Under the pieces are notes generated by a model. The model had not been told where the DNA came from. It searched no databases and worked only from the letters and a program-made list of their open reading frames with translations. Positions 42,450-51,636 of a DNA stretch of 64,000 nt are shown here, in pieces. Position numbers and translations under genes: made by a program. How positions within the stretch are numbered: the stretch's first letter is position 1; each line of letters begins with the position of its first letter. Source of the stretch: JACMQX01 sp044225675 (GTDB taxonomy: Bacteria; Pseudomonadota; Gammaproteobacteria; Burkholderiales; Burkholderiaceae_C); assembly GCA_044225675.1 (NCBI GenBank), contig JBGAIH010000020.1:1-64000 (forward strand), written 5' to 3'.

Positions 42450-44401
42450 GCGCCCTCCCCCGCTGCGCCGATCTCGTGCGCAAAATGCGTCTGCACGCTG
42501 CGGATCGGATTGGGCGCGGCCTGGCCCAGTCCGCAGATCGAGGCGTCGCCCATGACCTGCGCCAGGTCCGACAGCGTGGCGTTGTCCCACAGGGGCGCGG
42601 CCATCAGCGCCGCCGCCTTGGCGGTACCGACGCGGCAGGGCGTGCATTGGCCGCAGCTCTCGTGCTCGAAGAAGCGCATCACGTTGAGCGCCGCGTCGCG
42701 CGCGCGGTCGCGGTGGCCCAGCACGATGACGGCGGCCGAGCCGATGAAGCAGCCATGCGGCTGCAGCGTGTCGAAGTCCAGCGGAATATCGCCCAGGCTC
42801 GCCGGCAGGATGCCGCCCGACGCACCGCCGGGCAGGTAGGCATGGAAGGTATGGCCCTCGGCCATGCCGCCGCAGTACTCGTCGATCAGCTCGCGCACCG
42901 TGATGCCGGCCGGCGCGAGCTTGACGCCCGGCAGGCGCACGCGCCCGCTCACGCTGAACGAGCGCAGGCCCCTGCGGCCATGGCGGCCGAAACCGGCGAA
43001 CCACTGCGGGCCGCGCTGCACGATGTCGCGCACCCAGTACAGCGTCTCGAAATTCTGCGCGAGCGTCGGACGGCCGAACAGGCCCACTTGGGCGATGTAG
43101 GGCGGCCGCAGGCGCGGCTCGCCGCGCCTGCCCTCGATGCTCTCGATCATGGCCGACTCCTCGCCGCAGATGTAGGCGCCCGCGCCACGGCGCAGCTCGA
43201 TGTGCGGCAGCGGGCACGGGGGGTCCGCCTGCAGCGCGGCCAGCTCCGCGGCCAGCAGGGCACGCGCGTCGTGGTATTCGTCGCGCAGGTAGATGGTGCA
43301 GGCCTCGGTGCCGACCACCTGAGCGGCGATGAGCAGGCCTTCGAGGAAGCGGTGCGGGTCGCGCTCCAGGTAGGTGCGGTCCTTGAAGGTGCCGGGCTCG
43401 CCTTCGTCGATGTTCACCGCCATCAGGCGCGGCGCCGGCTGCTCGCGCACGATGCGCCATTTGCGCCCGGCCGGAAAGCCCGCACCGCCCAGCCCGCGCA
43501 GGCCCGCGTCCTCCAGCGCGCGCAGCACGGTCTCGGCGTCCTCCTCGCCGTTGACCAGCGCGGCCGCCAGCGAATAGCCGCCCTGCGCGCGGTACAGCGC
43601 ATAGCCGGTGGCAGCAGGACGCGCACCTGCGAGGGCCTGCTTCGGCACCGGCCCCATTGCATGCGCGGCCGGCTCGAAAGGCGCCTGGGAGGGGCCTGGC
43701 GCGGCGTCGGCCTCTGCCGCACCGGCCGAGCCTGCAGGACCGGCCGAGGCCGCCGCTGCGTCAGCACCGGTGGCCCGTGCCGCCTCGTGGCCCTGGGGCG
43801 TTCGGCCTGCCCACGCCTGCACCGCCTCAAGCAGAAGGTCGGTCGTCGCGGCCGGCACGGCCTGCTGATGGACCAGCGCGGCCGGCGCCTGCTCGCAGCG
43901 GCCGATGCAGGGCGCAGGAATCACCCGGACCTGCGTGCCCAGCAAAGCCGGCAGCCGCGCCAGCAGCTCGCGCGCTCCGGCCAGCTCGCAGGCCAGACCG
44001 TCGCACACGCGCACGGTGAGGCCCGGCGCGTCCGCGTCGCCGCGCACGATCTCGAAGTGGTGGTAGAAGCTCGCCACCTCATGAACCTCGGCCATGGACA
44101 GCTTCATCTCATGGGCCAGCGCCACCAGATGGCGGTCGCGCAGGCAGCCCCAGGCGTCGTTGAGGCGATGCAGGTGCTCGATCAGCAGGTCGCGCCGGTG
44201 CCCGGCCGCCGGTGGCGGGCCGATCAGGGCCCGCACTTCGGCCAGCGAGGCCTCGTCGACCTGCCGGCCCTTGAGGCGGCTCTTGCGGCGGATGCGCTCG
44301 CGCATGCTGTCGGCCGTGGCAAACGCCACCGGCCGGGCGTCGGTCGTCGGTCCCGCAGGAGTCATCGTGAAGCGCCGTTCCGGCACGGGCCGGACGGTCA
44401 T
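42446..44401 (-). CDS. fdsB: Fused NAD-dependent formate dehydrogenase gamma-beta subunit (FdsG-FdsB)
   Basis: A 651-residue fusion of two subunits. Residues about 35-200 are the NuoE-like FdsG domain, with its [2Fe-2S] cysteines in VCDGLACELAG and APCIGRCEQ. An Ala/Pro-rich linker (about 205-260) leads to a NuoF-like FdsB domain: the FMN/NADH-binding GLRGLGGAGFPAGRKW, NIDEGEPGTFKDR and GAGAYICGEESAMIESIEG, and the [4Fe-4S] group ESCGQCTPCRVGT with a last Cys in SICGLG. The usual fds operon has separate fdsG and fdsB. The start at 44401 has an alternative at 44365. It is the first gene after the repeat-rich upstream region. Confidence 0.93.
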   Translation of the reverse strand: MTVRPVPERRFTMTPAGPTTDARPVAFATADSMRERIRRKSRLKGRQVDEASLAEVRALIGPPPAAGHRRDLLIEHLHRLNDAWGCLRDRHLVALAHEMKLSMAEVHEVASFYHHFEIVRGDADAPGLTVRVCDGLACELAGARELLARLPALLGTQVRVIPAPCIGRCEQAPAALVHQQAVPAATTDLLLEAVQAWAGRTPQGHEAARATGADAAAASAGPAGSAGAAEADAAPGPSQAPFEPAAHAMGPVPKQALAGARPAATGYALYRAQGGYSLAAALVNGEEDAETVLRALEDAGLRGLGGAGFPAGRKWRIVREQPAPRLMAVNIDEGEPGTFKDRTYLERDPHRFLEGLLIAAQVVGTEACTIYLRDEYHDARALLAAELAALQADPPCPLPHIELRRGAGAYICGEESAMIESIEGRRGEPRLRPPYIAQVGLFGRPTLAQNFETLYWVRDIVQRGPQWFAGFGRHGRRGLRSFSVSGRVRLPGVKLAPAGITVRELIDEYCGGMAEGHTFHAYLPGGASGGILPASLGDIPLDFDTLQPHGCFIGSAAVIVLGHRDRARDAALNVMRFFEHESCGQCTPCRVGTAKAAALMAAPLWDNATLSDLAQVMGDASICGLGQAAPNPIRSVQTHFAHEIGAAGEGA

Positions 44402-44470
44402 GGGGCAGTAGGAAGGCCGACAGTGTGCGGCGTCAGACGCGGCCGGTCAAATTGGATCGGGACATGCCGC

Positions 44471-44553
44471 GATTCAGCAAATGAATCGAAGCCGTTAATC
44501 AGAACGGCCGCCCGTCCAATGCTGCTGAATCGAGCAATGCTGCTGAATCGAGC
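44471..44553. promoter_or_regulatory. Repeated TGCTGAATC motif upstream of fdsGB, possible LysR operator
   Basis: The unit AATGCTGCTGAATCGAGC is tandemly repeated at 44518-44535 and 44536-44553. The core TGCTGAATC occurs a third time, inverted, as GATTCAGCA at 44471-44479. It lies between lysR and fdsGB. Spaced direct and inverted copies before a LysR-controlled operon fit an operator, but this is inference. Confidence 0.45.
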
Positions 44554-44570
44554 GCACGTGCATCGGCGCT

Positions 44571-44613
44571 GCCTGCTCGGCGCCGACGCCGGCTCAATCG
44601 GCGCCGAGCAGGC
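44571..44613 (-). terminator. 16-bp perfect hairpin at the end of lysR
   Basis: GCCTGCTCGGCGCCGA at 44571-44586 is the exact reverse complement of 44598-44613, around an 11-nt loop that contains the lysR stop codon (44594-44596). Such a long GC stem at the gene end is probably a terminator; no T-run follows. Confidence 0.6.
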
Positions 44614-45541
44614 CCGAATGCGCGGCCGCGTCACGCAGCCAGGCCGGCTCCGCGGCCCAGGCGAGCGCCGCCTGCAGCGCCCGCGACGGCTGGACCGCCG
44701 CCTGCCGCATGAAGCCGATGGGCGTGCGCAGCTCGGGCGAGACCAGCGGCAGCGCCTCCAGCTCGCGCATGCCGCGCACCGCGCCGACCAGCGCGCCCGG
44801 CAGGACGCTGCACACCGAGCCGGCCGCCACGGCCTGCGCGAGCGTGAGGATGTCATTGGTCTCCACCGCCGGCTGCACCGGGGCGCCGGCCGTGATGAAG
44901 GCGCTGTCGATCAGCGTGCGGTTGTGCATCGCGGGCGTGAGCAGCACCAGCGGACACCGCGCCGCGTCCTTCCAGCGCATGCGCGGCCCGATGCGCAGCT
45001 GGCGCGCCAGCGGACGGGCGGCACGGCGCAGCAGGAAGTAGTGCTCGGTGTACTGCGCGAGTGCCGCCAGCGGCGCGCCCTGCAGCGACATGCGCTCGGT
45101 GTAGCCGAGCGCCAGATCGAGCGAGAGGGTCTCCAGCCCGGACTCCAGCTCCGACGAGCTCATCGACAGCACGGTCGGCAGAATGCCCGGATGCCGCGCC
45201 TGCAGCGTCGCCGCGAAGCGCGCGAGCACGGGCATGGCCGTGGGCACCGCGCCCAGTCGCAGCGGGCCGCGCGGATGGCCGGCCTGGCTGCCCAGCTCCT
45301 GCTGCAGCAGGTTGGCCTCGTGCAGCATGCGCTGGGCGCTGGCGAGCACGCGGTCCCCCTCGGGCGTGAGGCCGGCATAGCTGCGCCCGCGCTTGACGAT
45401 GACGACGCCGAACTCCTGCTCCAGCGCCTTGAGCGCATTGGACAGCGCCGGCTGGGTGATGTGGCAGGCCTGGGCGGCCCGGCCGAAGTGCCGGTGCTCG
45501 TTGAGCGCCACCAGGTAGCGCATGGAGGCCAGCAGGTTCAT
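44594..45541 (-). CDS. LysR-family regulator next to the fds operon
   Basis: A 315-residue LysR-type regulator: N-terminal winged helix-turn-helix (FGRAAQACHITQPALSNALK) and C-terminal effector domain of periplasmic-binding-protein type (LRLGAVPTAMPVLARF onward). It is on the same strand as fdsGB and fdsA, 192 bp upstream. It is most like regulators of the formate dehydrogenase and oxidant-responding groups, and probably activates fds in response to formate or another small acid. The target repeats are annotated at 44471-44553. Confidence 0.9.
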   Translation of the reverse strand: MNLLASMRYLVALNEHRHFGRAAQACHITQPALSNALKALEQEFGVVIVKRGRSYAGLTPEGDRVLASAQRMLHEANLLQQELGSQAGHPRGPLRLGAVPTAMPVLARFAATLQARHPGILPTVLSMSSSELESGLETLSLDLALGYTERMSLQGAPLAALAQYTEHYFLLRRAARPLARQLRIGPRMRWKDAARCPLVLLTPAMHNRTLIDSAFITAGAPVQPAVETNDILTLAQAVAAGSVCSVLPGALVGAVRGMRELEALPLVSPELRTPIGFMRQAAVQPSRALQAALAWAAEPAWLRDAAAHSGLLGAD

Positions 45542-45570
45542 GGCACGCGCACTTTGCCGGCCGCCGGGGC

Positions 45571-46659
45571 TCAGGTGTTCTTCGACACCGTGATGGTCGG
45601 GAACTTGGCCGAGAAGTCCTTGGCCTTGGCCGCGATCTTGACCGCCACCTGGCGGGCCACGGCCTTGTAGATGCCCGCGACCTCGCCGTCAGGGTCGGCC
45701 ACGACGGTGGGCCGGCCGCTGTCGGCCTGCAGGCGGATGGCGATGTCCAGCGGCAGCGCGCCCAGGTAGTCGGCGCCGAGTTCGGCCGCCATGCGCTTGC
45801 CGCCGTCCTGGCCGAAGATGTGCTCGACGTGGCCGCAGTTGCTGCACACGTGCACGGCCATGTTCTCGACGATGCCCAGGATCGGCACGCCGACCTTCTC
45901 GAACATGCGGATGCCCTTGCGCGCGTCCAGCAGCGCGATGTCCTGCGGCGTGGTGACGATGACCGCGCCCGTCATGGGCACGCGCTGGCTGAGCGTGAGC
46001 TGGATGTCGCCGGTGCCCGGCGGCATGTCGACGATGAGGTAGTCCAGGTCGCGCCAGTTGGTCTGGCGCAGCAGCTGCTCCAGCGCCTGCGTGGCCATGG
46101 GGCCGCGCCAGATCATGGCCTCGTCCTTGTCGACCAGGAAGCCGATGGACATGACCTGCACGCCGTGGTTCTCCAGCGGGTCCATGGTCTTGCCGTCGTC
46201 GGACTCGGGGCGGCCTTCGACGCCCATCATCATGGGCTGGCTCGGGCCGTAGATGTCGGCGTCGAGCAGGCCGACGCTGGCGCCTTCGGCCGCCAGCGCG
46301 AGCGCCAGGTTGACGGCCGTGGTGCTCTTGCCCACACCGCCCTTGCCCGAGGCCACGGCAATGATGTTGCGCACGTTGGGCATGAGCGCCACGCCGCGCT
46401 GCACGCCGTGCGCGATGACGCGGGTGACGATGTTGACCGATACGTTGGCCACGCCCGGCACGGTGCGCGCGGCCGCCACCAGGGCCTTGCGCAGCGCCGC
46501 GTGCTGGCTCTTGGCGGGGTAGCCCAGTTCGATGTCGAAGGACACGTCGCCGCCGTCGACCTGCAGGTTCTTCAGAGCCCGGGTGGAGACGAAGTCCTTG
46601 CCGGTGTGGGGGTCCGTCACGGCCTGCAAGGCCTGCTGGAGCTGCTCGGGGGTTGCCAT
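45571..46659 (-). CDS. apbC: Iron-sulfur cluster carrier ATPase ApbC/Mrp
   Basis: A 362-residue protein that assembles and hands over [4Fe-4S] clusters. Residues 1-85 are a DUF59/MIP18-like domain. The deviant Walker A ASGKGGVGKST is at 103-113, switch GLLDADIYGPSQP at 130-142 and Walker B LIVDMPPGTGD at 208-218. The cluster-binding CxxC is VCSNCGH at about 271-277. Longer upstream frames are antisense of the next gene. It stands apart from the formate genes, but its product would serve them. Confidence 0.95.
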   Translation of the reverse strand: MATPEQLQQALQAVTDPHTGKDFVSTRALKNLQVDGGDVSFDIELGYPAKSQHAALRKALVAAARTVPGVANVSVNIVTRVIAHGVQRGVALMPNVRNIIAVASGKGGVGKSTTAVNLALALAAEGASVGLLDADIYGPSQPMMMGVEGRPESDDGKTMDPLENHGVQVMSIGFLVDKDEAMIWRGPMATQALEQLLRQTNWRDLDYLIVDMPPGTGDIQLTLSQRVPMTGAVIVTTPQDIALLDARKGIRMFEKVGVPILGIVENMAVHVCSNCGHVEHIFGQDGGKRMAAELGADYLGALPLDIAIRLQADSGRPTVVADPDGEVAGIYKAVARQVAVKIAAKAKDFSAKFPTITVSKNT

Positions 46660-46721
46660 GGAAATGCCTTCGGGAATGTCTTGTCGGGGGGCTGCGGGGT
46701 TGGCGCAGTGTAGCGGGGCGG

Positions 46722-47636
46722 CTATTTCCCTGTGCCGCCCGGCCGTTCGCCGCTCAGGTAGGCCTTCTCGAACCGCAGGATCGCGTCGGCCAGGTCGCGC
46801 GCGGCGTCCTCGCTCTCGCGCATCGACCTGCCGAATTCGAGCTGGATGGCGTCGATGCCTGCGCTCTGATGGCTGCCGTAGGCCTCGACCGTGTTGCCAC
46901 CGGCAAAGCGCACCTCGCGCGCGCCGGGCGCCGGCTCGCCGCCGTGGCCGTGCTCGCGCAGCACGCCCAGCAGGCTGGCCTCGCCGTCGATCGCGTCGCG
47001 GCCGTGGCGCTGCAGCAGGGCGCGCACCGACAGGCCGTTGCGCGTGCCGCGGAACACGGTGGACGCATCCACCCCCTGGCCATGCACGTCGATCAGCAGC
47101 CCGCCGCCAGGCCAGCGCTCGCGCACCTGCGCGATGAAGGCCGCCAGATGGGCATGGTAGGCCTGCCAGGCCGGCAGCGCGTCGGGCGATTCCACCGCCT
47201 CGTCGGCGGACCGGTTGGCGTCCACGAAGCGGCGACTGAAGCGCACCACCACCAGCCAGGGCCGGCGGCCCGACGCCTTTTCGATCGCATCGGCCGTGCG
47301 CGTGGCCAGCAGTTCGGTGCTGGTGTCGCGCACCCGCACGCCGCCACTGCGCTCGGGCACGCCCGGCACCCGCTCGCCACCGTCGTGCGGCACGGCCAGG
47401 ATGACCGGCATGGTGCCGGGGCGCACGGTGACCAGACTCTCGGGGTCGTAGGCCGGCGCTGCGCTGGCGGCACGCGGCGCCAGCACGGCGGCAGCGGCAG
47501 CGGCAACGGCAGCGCACAGGGCGAGGCACAAGGCCAGGCGGCTTGCAGGGGCCGTCAGGCCGGCGGCAAGGGGAACCGTGAGGCCGGCCGGCAGCGGGGA
47601 CGGGGGATGCGGGGGGAATGCGCGGGAATGCTTCAT
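46722..47636 (-). CDS. N-formylglutamate amidohydrolase-like exported protein
   Basis: The start at 47636 gives 304 residues with a long signal-like N-terminus (hydrophobic stretch LALCLALCAAVAAAAAAVLA, cleavage near AASA-APAY). The FGase family pattern follows: VILAVPHDGGERVPG, RDTSTELLATRTADAIEK, VRFSRRFVDANRSADE, LLIDVHGQG and IQLEFGRSMRES. The family hydrolyses N-formyl amino acids or related amides. Export to the periplasm is unusual for the histidine-pathway enzyme, so a different substrate is likely. Divergent from metG with 53 bp between starts. Confidence 0.8.
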   Translation of the reverse strand: MKHSRAFPPHPPSPLPAGLTVPLAAGLTAPASRLALCLALCAAVAAAAAAVLAPRAASAAPAYDPESLVTVRPGTMPVILAVPHDGGERVPGVPERSGGVRVRDTSTELLATRTADAIEKASGRRPWLVVVRFSRRFVDANRSADEAVESPDALPAWQAYHAHLAAFIAQVRERWPGGGLLIDVHGQGVDASTVFRGTRNGLSVRALLQRHGRDAIDGEASLLGVLREHGHGGEPAPGAREVRFAGGNTVEAYGSHQSAGIDAIQLEFGRSMRESEDAARDLADAILRFEKAYLSGERPGGTGK

Positions 47637-47689
47637 GCCCCGACGATAGCTCCTAAAATGGCCGGTTTCCCCGCCACGAGCACCCATCC

Positions 47690-49735
47690 ATGTCCGCAGC
47701 GCCCCCGGCTCGCCAGCTTTTCGTCACGACCGCCCTGCCGTATGCCAACGGCAAGTTCCACATCGGCCACATCATGGAGTACATCCAGGCCGACATCTGG
47801 GTGCGGCACCAGCGCATGCAGGGTCACCGGGTTCACTTCGTCTGCGCCGACGACGCGCATGGCGCGCCGATCATGATCGCGGCCGAGAAGGCCGGCAAGA
47901 CGCCGCAGCAGTTCGTGGCCGACATCGCCGCCGGCCGCAAGCCCTACCTCGATGGCTTTCACATCGCCTTCGACAACTGGCACAGCACCGACGCGCCCGA
48001 GAACCACGCACTGGCCCAGCAGATCTACCGCGACCTCAAGGCCAACGGCCTGATCGCCAGCCGCACGATCGAGCAGTTCTTCGACCCCGAGAAGAACATG
48101 TTCCTGCCCGACCGCTTCATCAAGGGCGAGTGCCCCAACTGCCATGCCAAGGACCAGTACGGAGACAACTGCGAGGTCTGCAGCAAGGTCTACAGCCCGA
48201 CCGACCTGATCAACCCGTACTCGGCGCTGTCGGGCGCCACGCCGGTGCTGCGCAGTTCGGAGCACTTCTTCTTCAAGCTGTCGGACCCGCGCTGCATGGA
48301 CTTCCTGCGGCAGTGGACGGCCAGCGGCGCGGTGCAGCCCGAGGTGCTCAACAAGATCAGCGAATGGCTGGAGCCCGACGCCGATGGCAAGACCGCACTG
48401 GGCGACTGGGACATCAGCCGCGACGCGCCCTACTTCGGCATCGAGATCCCCGACGCGCCGGGCAAGTACTTCTACGTGTGGCTGGACGCGCCGGTGGGCT
48501 ACCTGGCCTCGCTCAAGAACTACCTGGGCCGCATCGGCGAAGACTACGACGCCTTCATAGCCGACCCGGCGGTGGAGCAGTACCACTTCATCGGCAAGGA
48601 CATCATCACCTTCCATACGCTGTTCTGGCCGGCGATGCTGCACTTCTCGGGCCGAAAGGTGCCCACGAAGATCTTCGTGCACGGCTTCCTCACGGTGAAC
48701 AACGGCGAGAAGATGAGCAAGAGCCGCGGCACGGGCCTCGATCCGCTCAAGTACCTGTCGCTGGGCATGAACCCCGAGTGGCTGCGCTACTACCTGGCGG
48801 CCAAGCTGTCGGGCCGCAACGAGGACATCGACTTCAACCCCGACGACTTCATGGCGCGCGTCAACAGCGACCTGATCGGCAAGTACGTGAACATCGCAAG
48901 CCGGGCGGTGAAGTTTGTGCCGGGCGGGCGGCTTGCCGCGCCGCAGGCGGGCGACACGGCGCGCGCCACGGCGCTGGTGGCCAGCGTGCGCGCGCTGTTC
49001 GAGTCGCGCGACTACGGCCGGGCGCTGCGCGAGATCATGGCCTTCGCCGACGAGGTCAACACCCGCTTCGACAGCGCCGCGCCCTGGAAGCTCGTGAAGG
49101 AAGGCAAGTCGGCCGAAGCCGCCGCCGTGTGCTCGTCGTGCCTGGAGATGTTCAAGGTCATGACCGCCTGCCTCAAGCCCGTGCTGCCCGCGCTGGCTGC
49201 CCAGGCCGAGAAGTTCCTGGCCTGCGCGCCGCTGACCTGGGACAACGCCGCCACGCCGCTCGGCGAAGGCCACGCGGTCGGCAGCTATGAACACCTGATG
49301 CAGCGTGTCGACGCCAAGCAGCTTGACGCCCTGTTCGAGCCTCCGGCCGCGCCCGAGCCCGAAAGGACCGTGCCGGGCGGCGAGGACATCGCCCCGGTCA
49401 TCGGCATCGACGACTTCGCAAAGATCGACCTGCGCATCGCGAAGATCGTCAACTGCGAGCCGGTCGAAGGCTCGACCAAGCTGCTGCGCCTCACGCTCGA
49501 CGTGGGCGAAGGCCGCACGCGCAACGTCTTCAGCGGCATCGCCAGCGCCTACCAGCCGGCCGACCTCGTGGGCAAGCTCACGGTGATGGTGGCCAATCTC
49601 GCGCCGCGCAAGATGAAGTTCGGCGTCAGCGAGGGCATGGTGCTGGCCGCGAGCCACGCCGACGAGAAGGCCCAGCCCGGCATCCACGTGCTGGAGCCCT
49701 GGCCCGGCGCAACGCCCGGCATGCGGGTGCGCTGA
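47690..49735 (+). CDS. metG: Methionyl-tRNA synthetase
   Basis: A 681-residue class I synthetase. The HIGH-type motif is PYANGKFHIGHIMEYIQAD near the N-terminus, and KMSKSRGTG is the KMSKS loop. A zinc-binding pair is CPNCHAKDQYGDNCEVC. The C-terminal 110 residues are an EMAP/Trbp111-like tRNA-binding dimerisation domain (FAKIDLRIAKIVNCEPVEG). It charges initiator and elongator tRNA-Met. Length and order match the long bacterial form. Confidence 0.98.
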   Translation: MSAAPPARQLFVTTALPYANGKFHIGHIMEYIQADIWVRHQRMQGHRVHFVCADDAHGAPIMIAAEKAGKTPQQFVADIAAGRKPYLDGFHIAFDNWHSTDAPENHALAQQIYRDLKANGLIASRTIEQFFDPEKNMFLPDRFIKGECPNCHAKDQYGDNCEVCSKVYSPTDLINPYSALSGATPVLRSSEHFFFKLSDPRCMDFLRQWTASGAVQPEVLNKISEWLEPDADGKTALGDWDISRDAPYFGIEIPDAPGKYFYVWLDAPVGYLASLKNYLGRIGEDYDAFIADPAVEQYHFIGKDIITFHTLFWPAMLHFSGRKVPTKIFVHGFLTVNNGEKMSKSRGTGLDPLKYLSLGMNPEWLRYYLAAKLSGRNEDIDFNPDDFMARVNSDLIGKYVNIASRAVKFVPGGRLAAPQAGDTARATALVASVRALFESRDYGRALREIMAFADEVNTRFDSAAPWKLVKEGKSAEAAAVCSSCLEMFKVMTACLKPVLPALAAQAEKFLACAPLTWDNAATPLGEGHAVGSYEHLMQRVDAKQLDALFEPPAAPEPERTVPGGEDIAPVIGIDDFAKIDLRIAKIVNCEPVEGSTKLLRLTLDVGEGRTRNVFSGIASAYQPADLVGKLTVMVANLAPRKMKFGVSEGMVLAASHADEKAQPGIHVLEPWPGATPGMRVR

Positions 49736-49748
49736 CGGCGCGCGCCGC

Positions 49749-51545
49749 TCAGATCCGGCCGGGCAGGCTCGCCGGCTCGCCCAGGAAGCGCATGGCCCGG
49801 CCCGGGTTGCGCTGGATGTCGTCGAGCACGCTGTCCAGGGCCGCGAGCAGTTCGTTGGCGCTCAGGCCTTCGGGCAGCGGCGCGCAGGCGCAGGCCACGT
49901 GCAGCGTGAGCGTCAGGCCCTGGGGCAGGCGCTGCGAATAGGCCAGGCCCCGGGCGATGATGTTGCGGCCCGCCTCGGCCACCTGGTCGCGGTGCATGCG
50001 CCCCTCGAGCTGCACGATGAAGTCGCCGTCGCGATGGCGCGCGATGGTGTCGCCCTCGGAGCCGGTGCGCGCGACGATGGAGCCGGCCTTCACGAGCGCG
50101 GCCTGCGCGACCTCCAGCCCGTGCTCGCGGCGGATCTCGGCGATATTGGCCAGGCGCACCCGCATCACGGCGCCGCGCGAGGCGTCGCGGCGGTGCCGCT
50201 CGATCAGGTGCTCCAGCCGCTCCATCATCACGCGGTGGCTGCCCACGCCGGTCAGCGGGTCCACCCGCACCAGCGCCGACAGGCGGACCTGGCTGTCACG
50301 CCGCTCGCGGCTGCGGAAATACAGGCCGATCAGCACTAGCGGGATCTCCAGCGCCACGCCGATCTGGGCGCCGTACTGCGTGGCAAAGCTCAGCGGCAGA
50401 ACGCCCATGTTGCGCAGGATCGCGAAGGTGGCGCCGCCCATGATGGTCACCAGCCCGGCCATCACCCACAGGCCCACGCGCGGGCGCCGCCAGGTGAACC
50501 AGCCGACCACGCCGAGGTAGAACACGAAGCTCACGAGGTAGTACACGTTGGACAGCGCGAACACCGGCCCGCGCCCCAGCATGAGAAAGCCCAGCGCAAT
50601 CGCCAGGCCCGCGGTGACCGCGGCCACGTTGACCCACGACAGCCAGCGCTGGCCGCGCTCGGCCACCAGTTCGCCAATGAACAGGATCGCGGCCACGACC
50701 GCGAGGATCGGCAGCACCACCGAGCTGATGTCGTTCCACCACGCACTGCCCGGCCAGAGGAACTCGCCCGCCACGCCGACCTGCGACAGTTGCGCCAGGC
50801 CCAGCACCGTCACGTAGCCTGCGTAGTAGAAGTGGATCGGATCGCGCCAGCTCACCGCATTGAAGCAGCTCAGAACCACGACCAGCACCAGAAAGCCGGC
50901 ATAGCCGCCGAGCAGCAGATGCCAGCGCTTGCTCGACTCGTCGAAGCTGCGGCTGTCCCACAGGCCCCAGCGCACGCCGATCGGGTGGCTGTGCTGCACC
51001 CGCAGCCAGGTCGGCCCCGCCTCGCCGGGCTGCAGCGTGAACTCGAAGGCCGGCACCCGGTCGCGCACCGGCCATCGCTCGACCGGCGTGGCGTCGCCGG
51101 TGCGCTCCATGCGCCATTGCCCGTCAGTCCCCAGCCGGTACAGCTCGACCTTGTCCATGCCGGGGTGGGGAATGCTCAGCACCACGTTGCGCGGCGCGGT
51201 GACGGGCGGCAGGGCCAGCTTCACCCAGACGGCCGCCATGTCGCCCAGCGGCAGGACAAGCCGCGGGTCGAAGGGCCGGTCGTCGCCGGCGTCGAAGTGG
51301 CCAGCCGCCTCGGCCAGGCCGGCCTTGCCGCCGTGGTCGAGCCAGTAACGCCCTTCGACCGCGAGATCCTGCCAGGGCGCGGCCGCAGCGGCGCCGGCAG
51401 AGCTGCCTGCAAGGACGCCTGCAGACAAGCCCGAAGGGTCGCCTGCAGGCTGCGCCGCCGCCGGGGCGGCGCCGCACAGCATGCACAGCAGCGCAAGCAG
51501 GAGCGCCCGGAAGGTGGCGAAGCGGATCGTGGGCCTGGAGAGCAT
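49749..51545 (-). CDS. 7TM sensor protein with degenerate GGDEF domain
   Basis: A 598-residue membrane sensor. A signal peptide (FRALLLALLCMLCGAAPAAA) precedes a 7TMR-DISMED2-type periplasmic domain (FTLQPGEAGPTWLRVQHSHP). Next comes a seven-helix block (GYAGFLVLVVVLSCFNAV through ITIMGGATFAIL). The C-terminal domain at about 425-590 has the GGDEF fold opening VDPLTGVGSHRVMME, but the catalytic GG(D/E)EF is replaced by RDGDF in ARHRDGDFIV. It is therefore probably not an active diguanylate cyclase and may bind GTP or c-di-GMP or regulate a partner. It is convergent with metG (13 bp between stops). Confidence 0.85.
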   Translation of the reverse strand: MLSRPTIRFATFRALLLALLCMLCGAAPAAAQPAGDPSGLSAGVLAGSSAGAAAAAPWQDLAVEGRYWLDHGGKAGLAEAAGHFDAGDDRPFDPRLVLPLGDMAAVWVKLALPPVTAPRNVVLSIPHPGMDKVELYRLGTDGQWRMERTGDATPVERWPVRDRVPAFEFTLQPGEAGPTWLRVQHSHPIGVRWGLWDSRSFDESSKRWHLLLGGYAGFLVLVVVLSCFNAVSWRDPIHFYYAGYVTVLGLAQLSQVGVAGEFLWPGSAWWNDISSVVLPILAVVAAILFIGELVAERGQRWLSWVNVAAVTAGLAIALGFLMLGRGPVFALSNVYYLVSFVFYLGVVGWFTWRRPRVGLWVMAGLVTIMGGATFAILRNMGVLPLSFATQYGAQIGVALEIPLVLIGLYFRSRERRDSQVRLSALVRVDPLTGVGSHRVMMERLEHLIERHRRDASRGAVMRVRLANIAEIRREHGLEVAQAALVKAGSIVARTGSEGDTIARHRDGDFIVQLEGRMHRDQVAEAGRNIIARGLAYSQRLPQGLTLTLHVACACAPLPEGLSANELLAALDSVLDDIQRNPGRAMRFLGEPASLPGRI

Positions 51546-51636
51546 TCCCTGAAGATTCTTGTCGGTGGGCCGGAGGCTTCACTTTACTTGAACCCGAATC
51601 CGCGCGGTGGCAGAAGCCTTCGGATTCAGTAGCACA

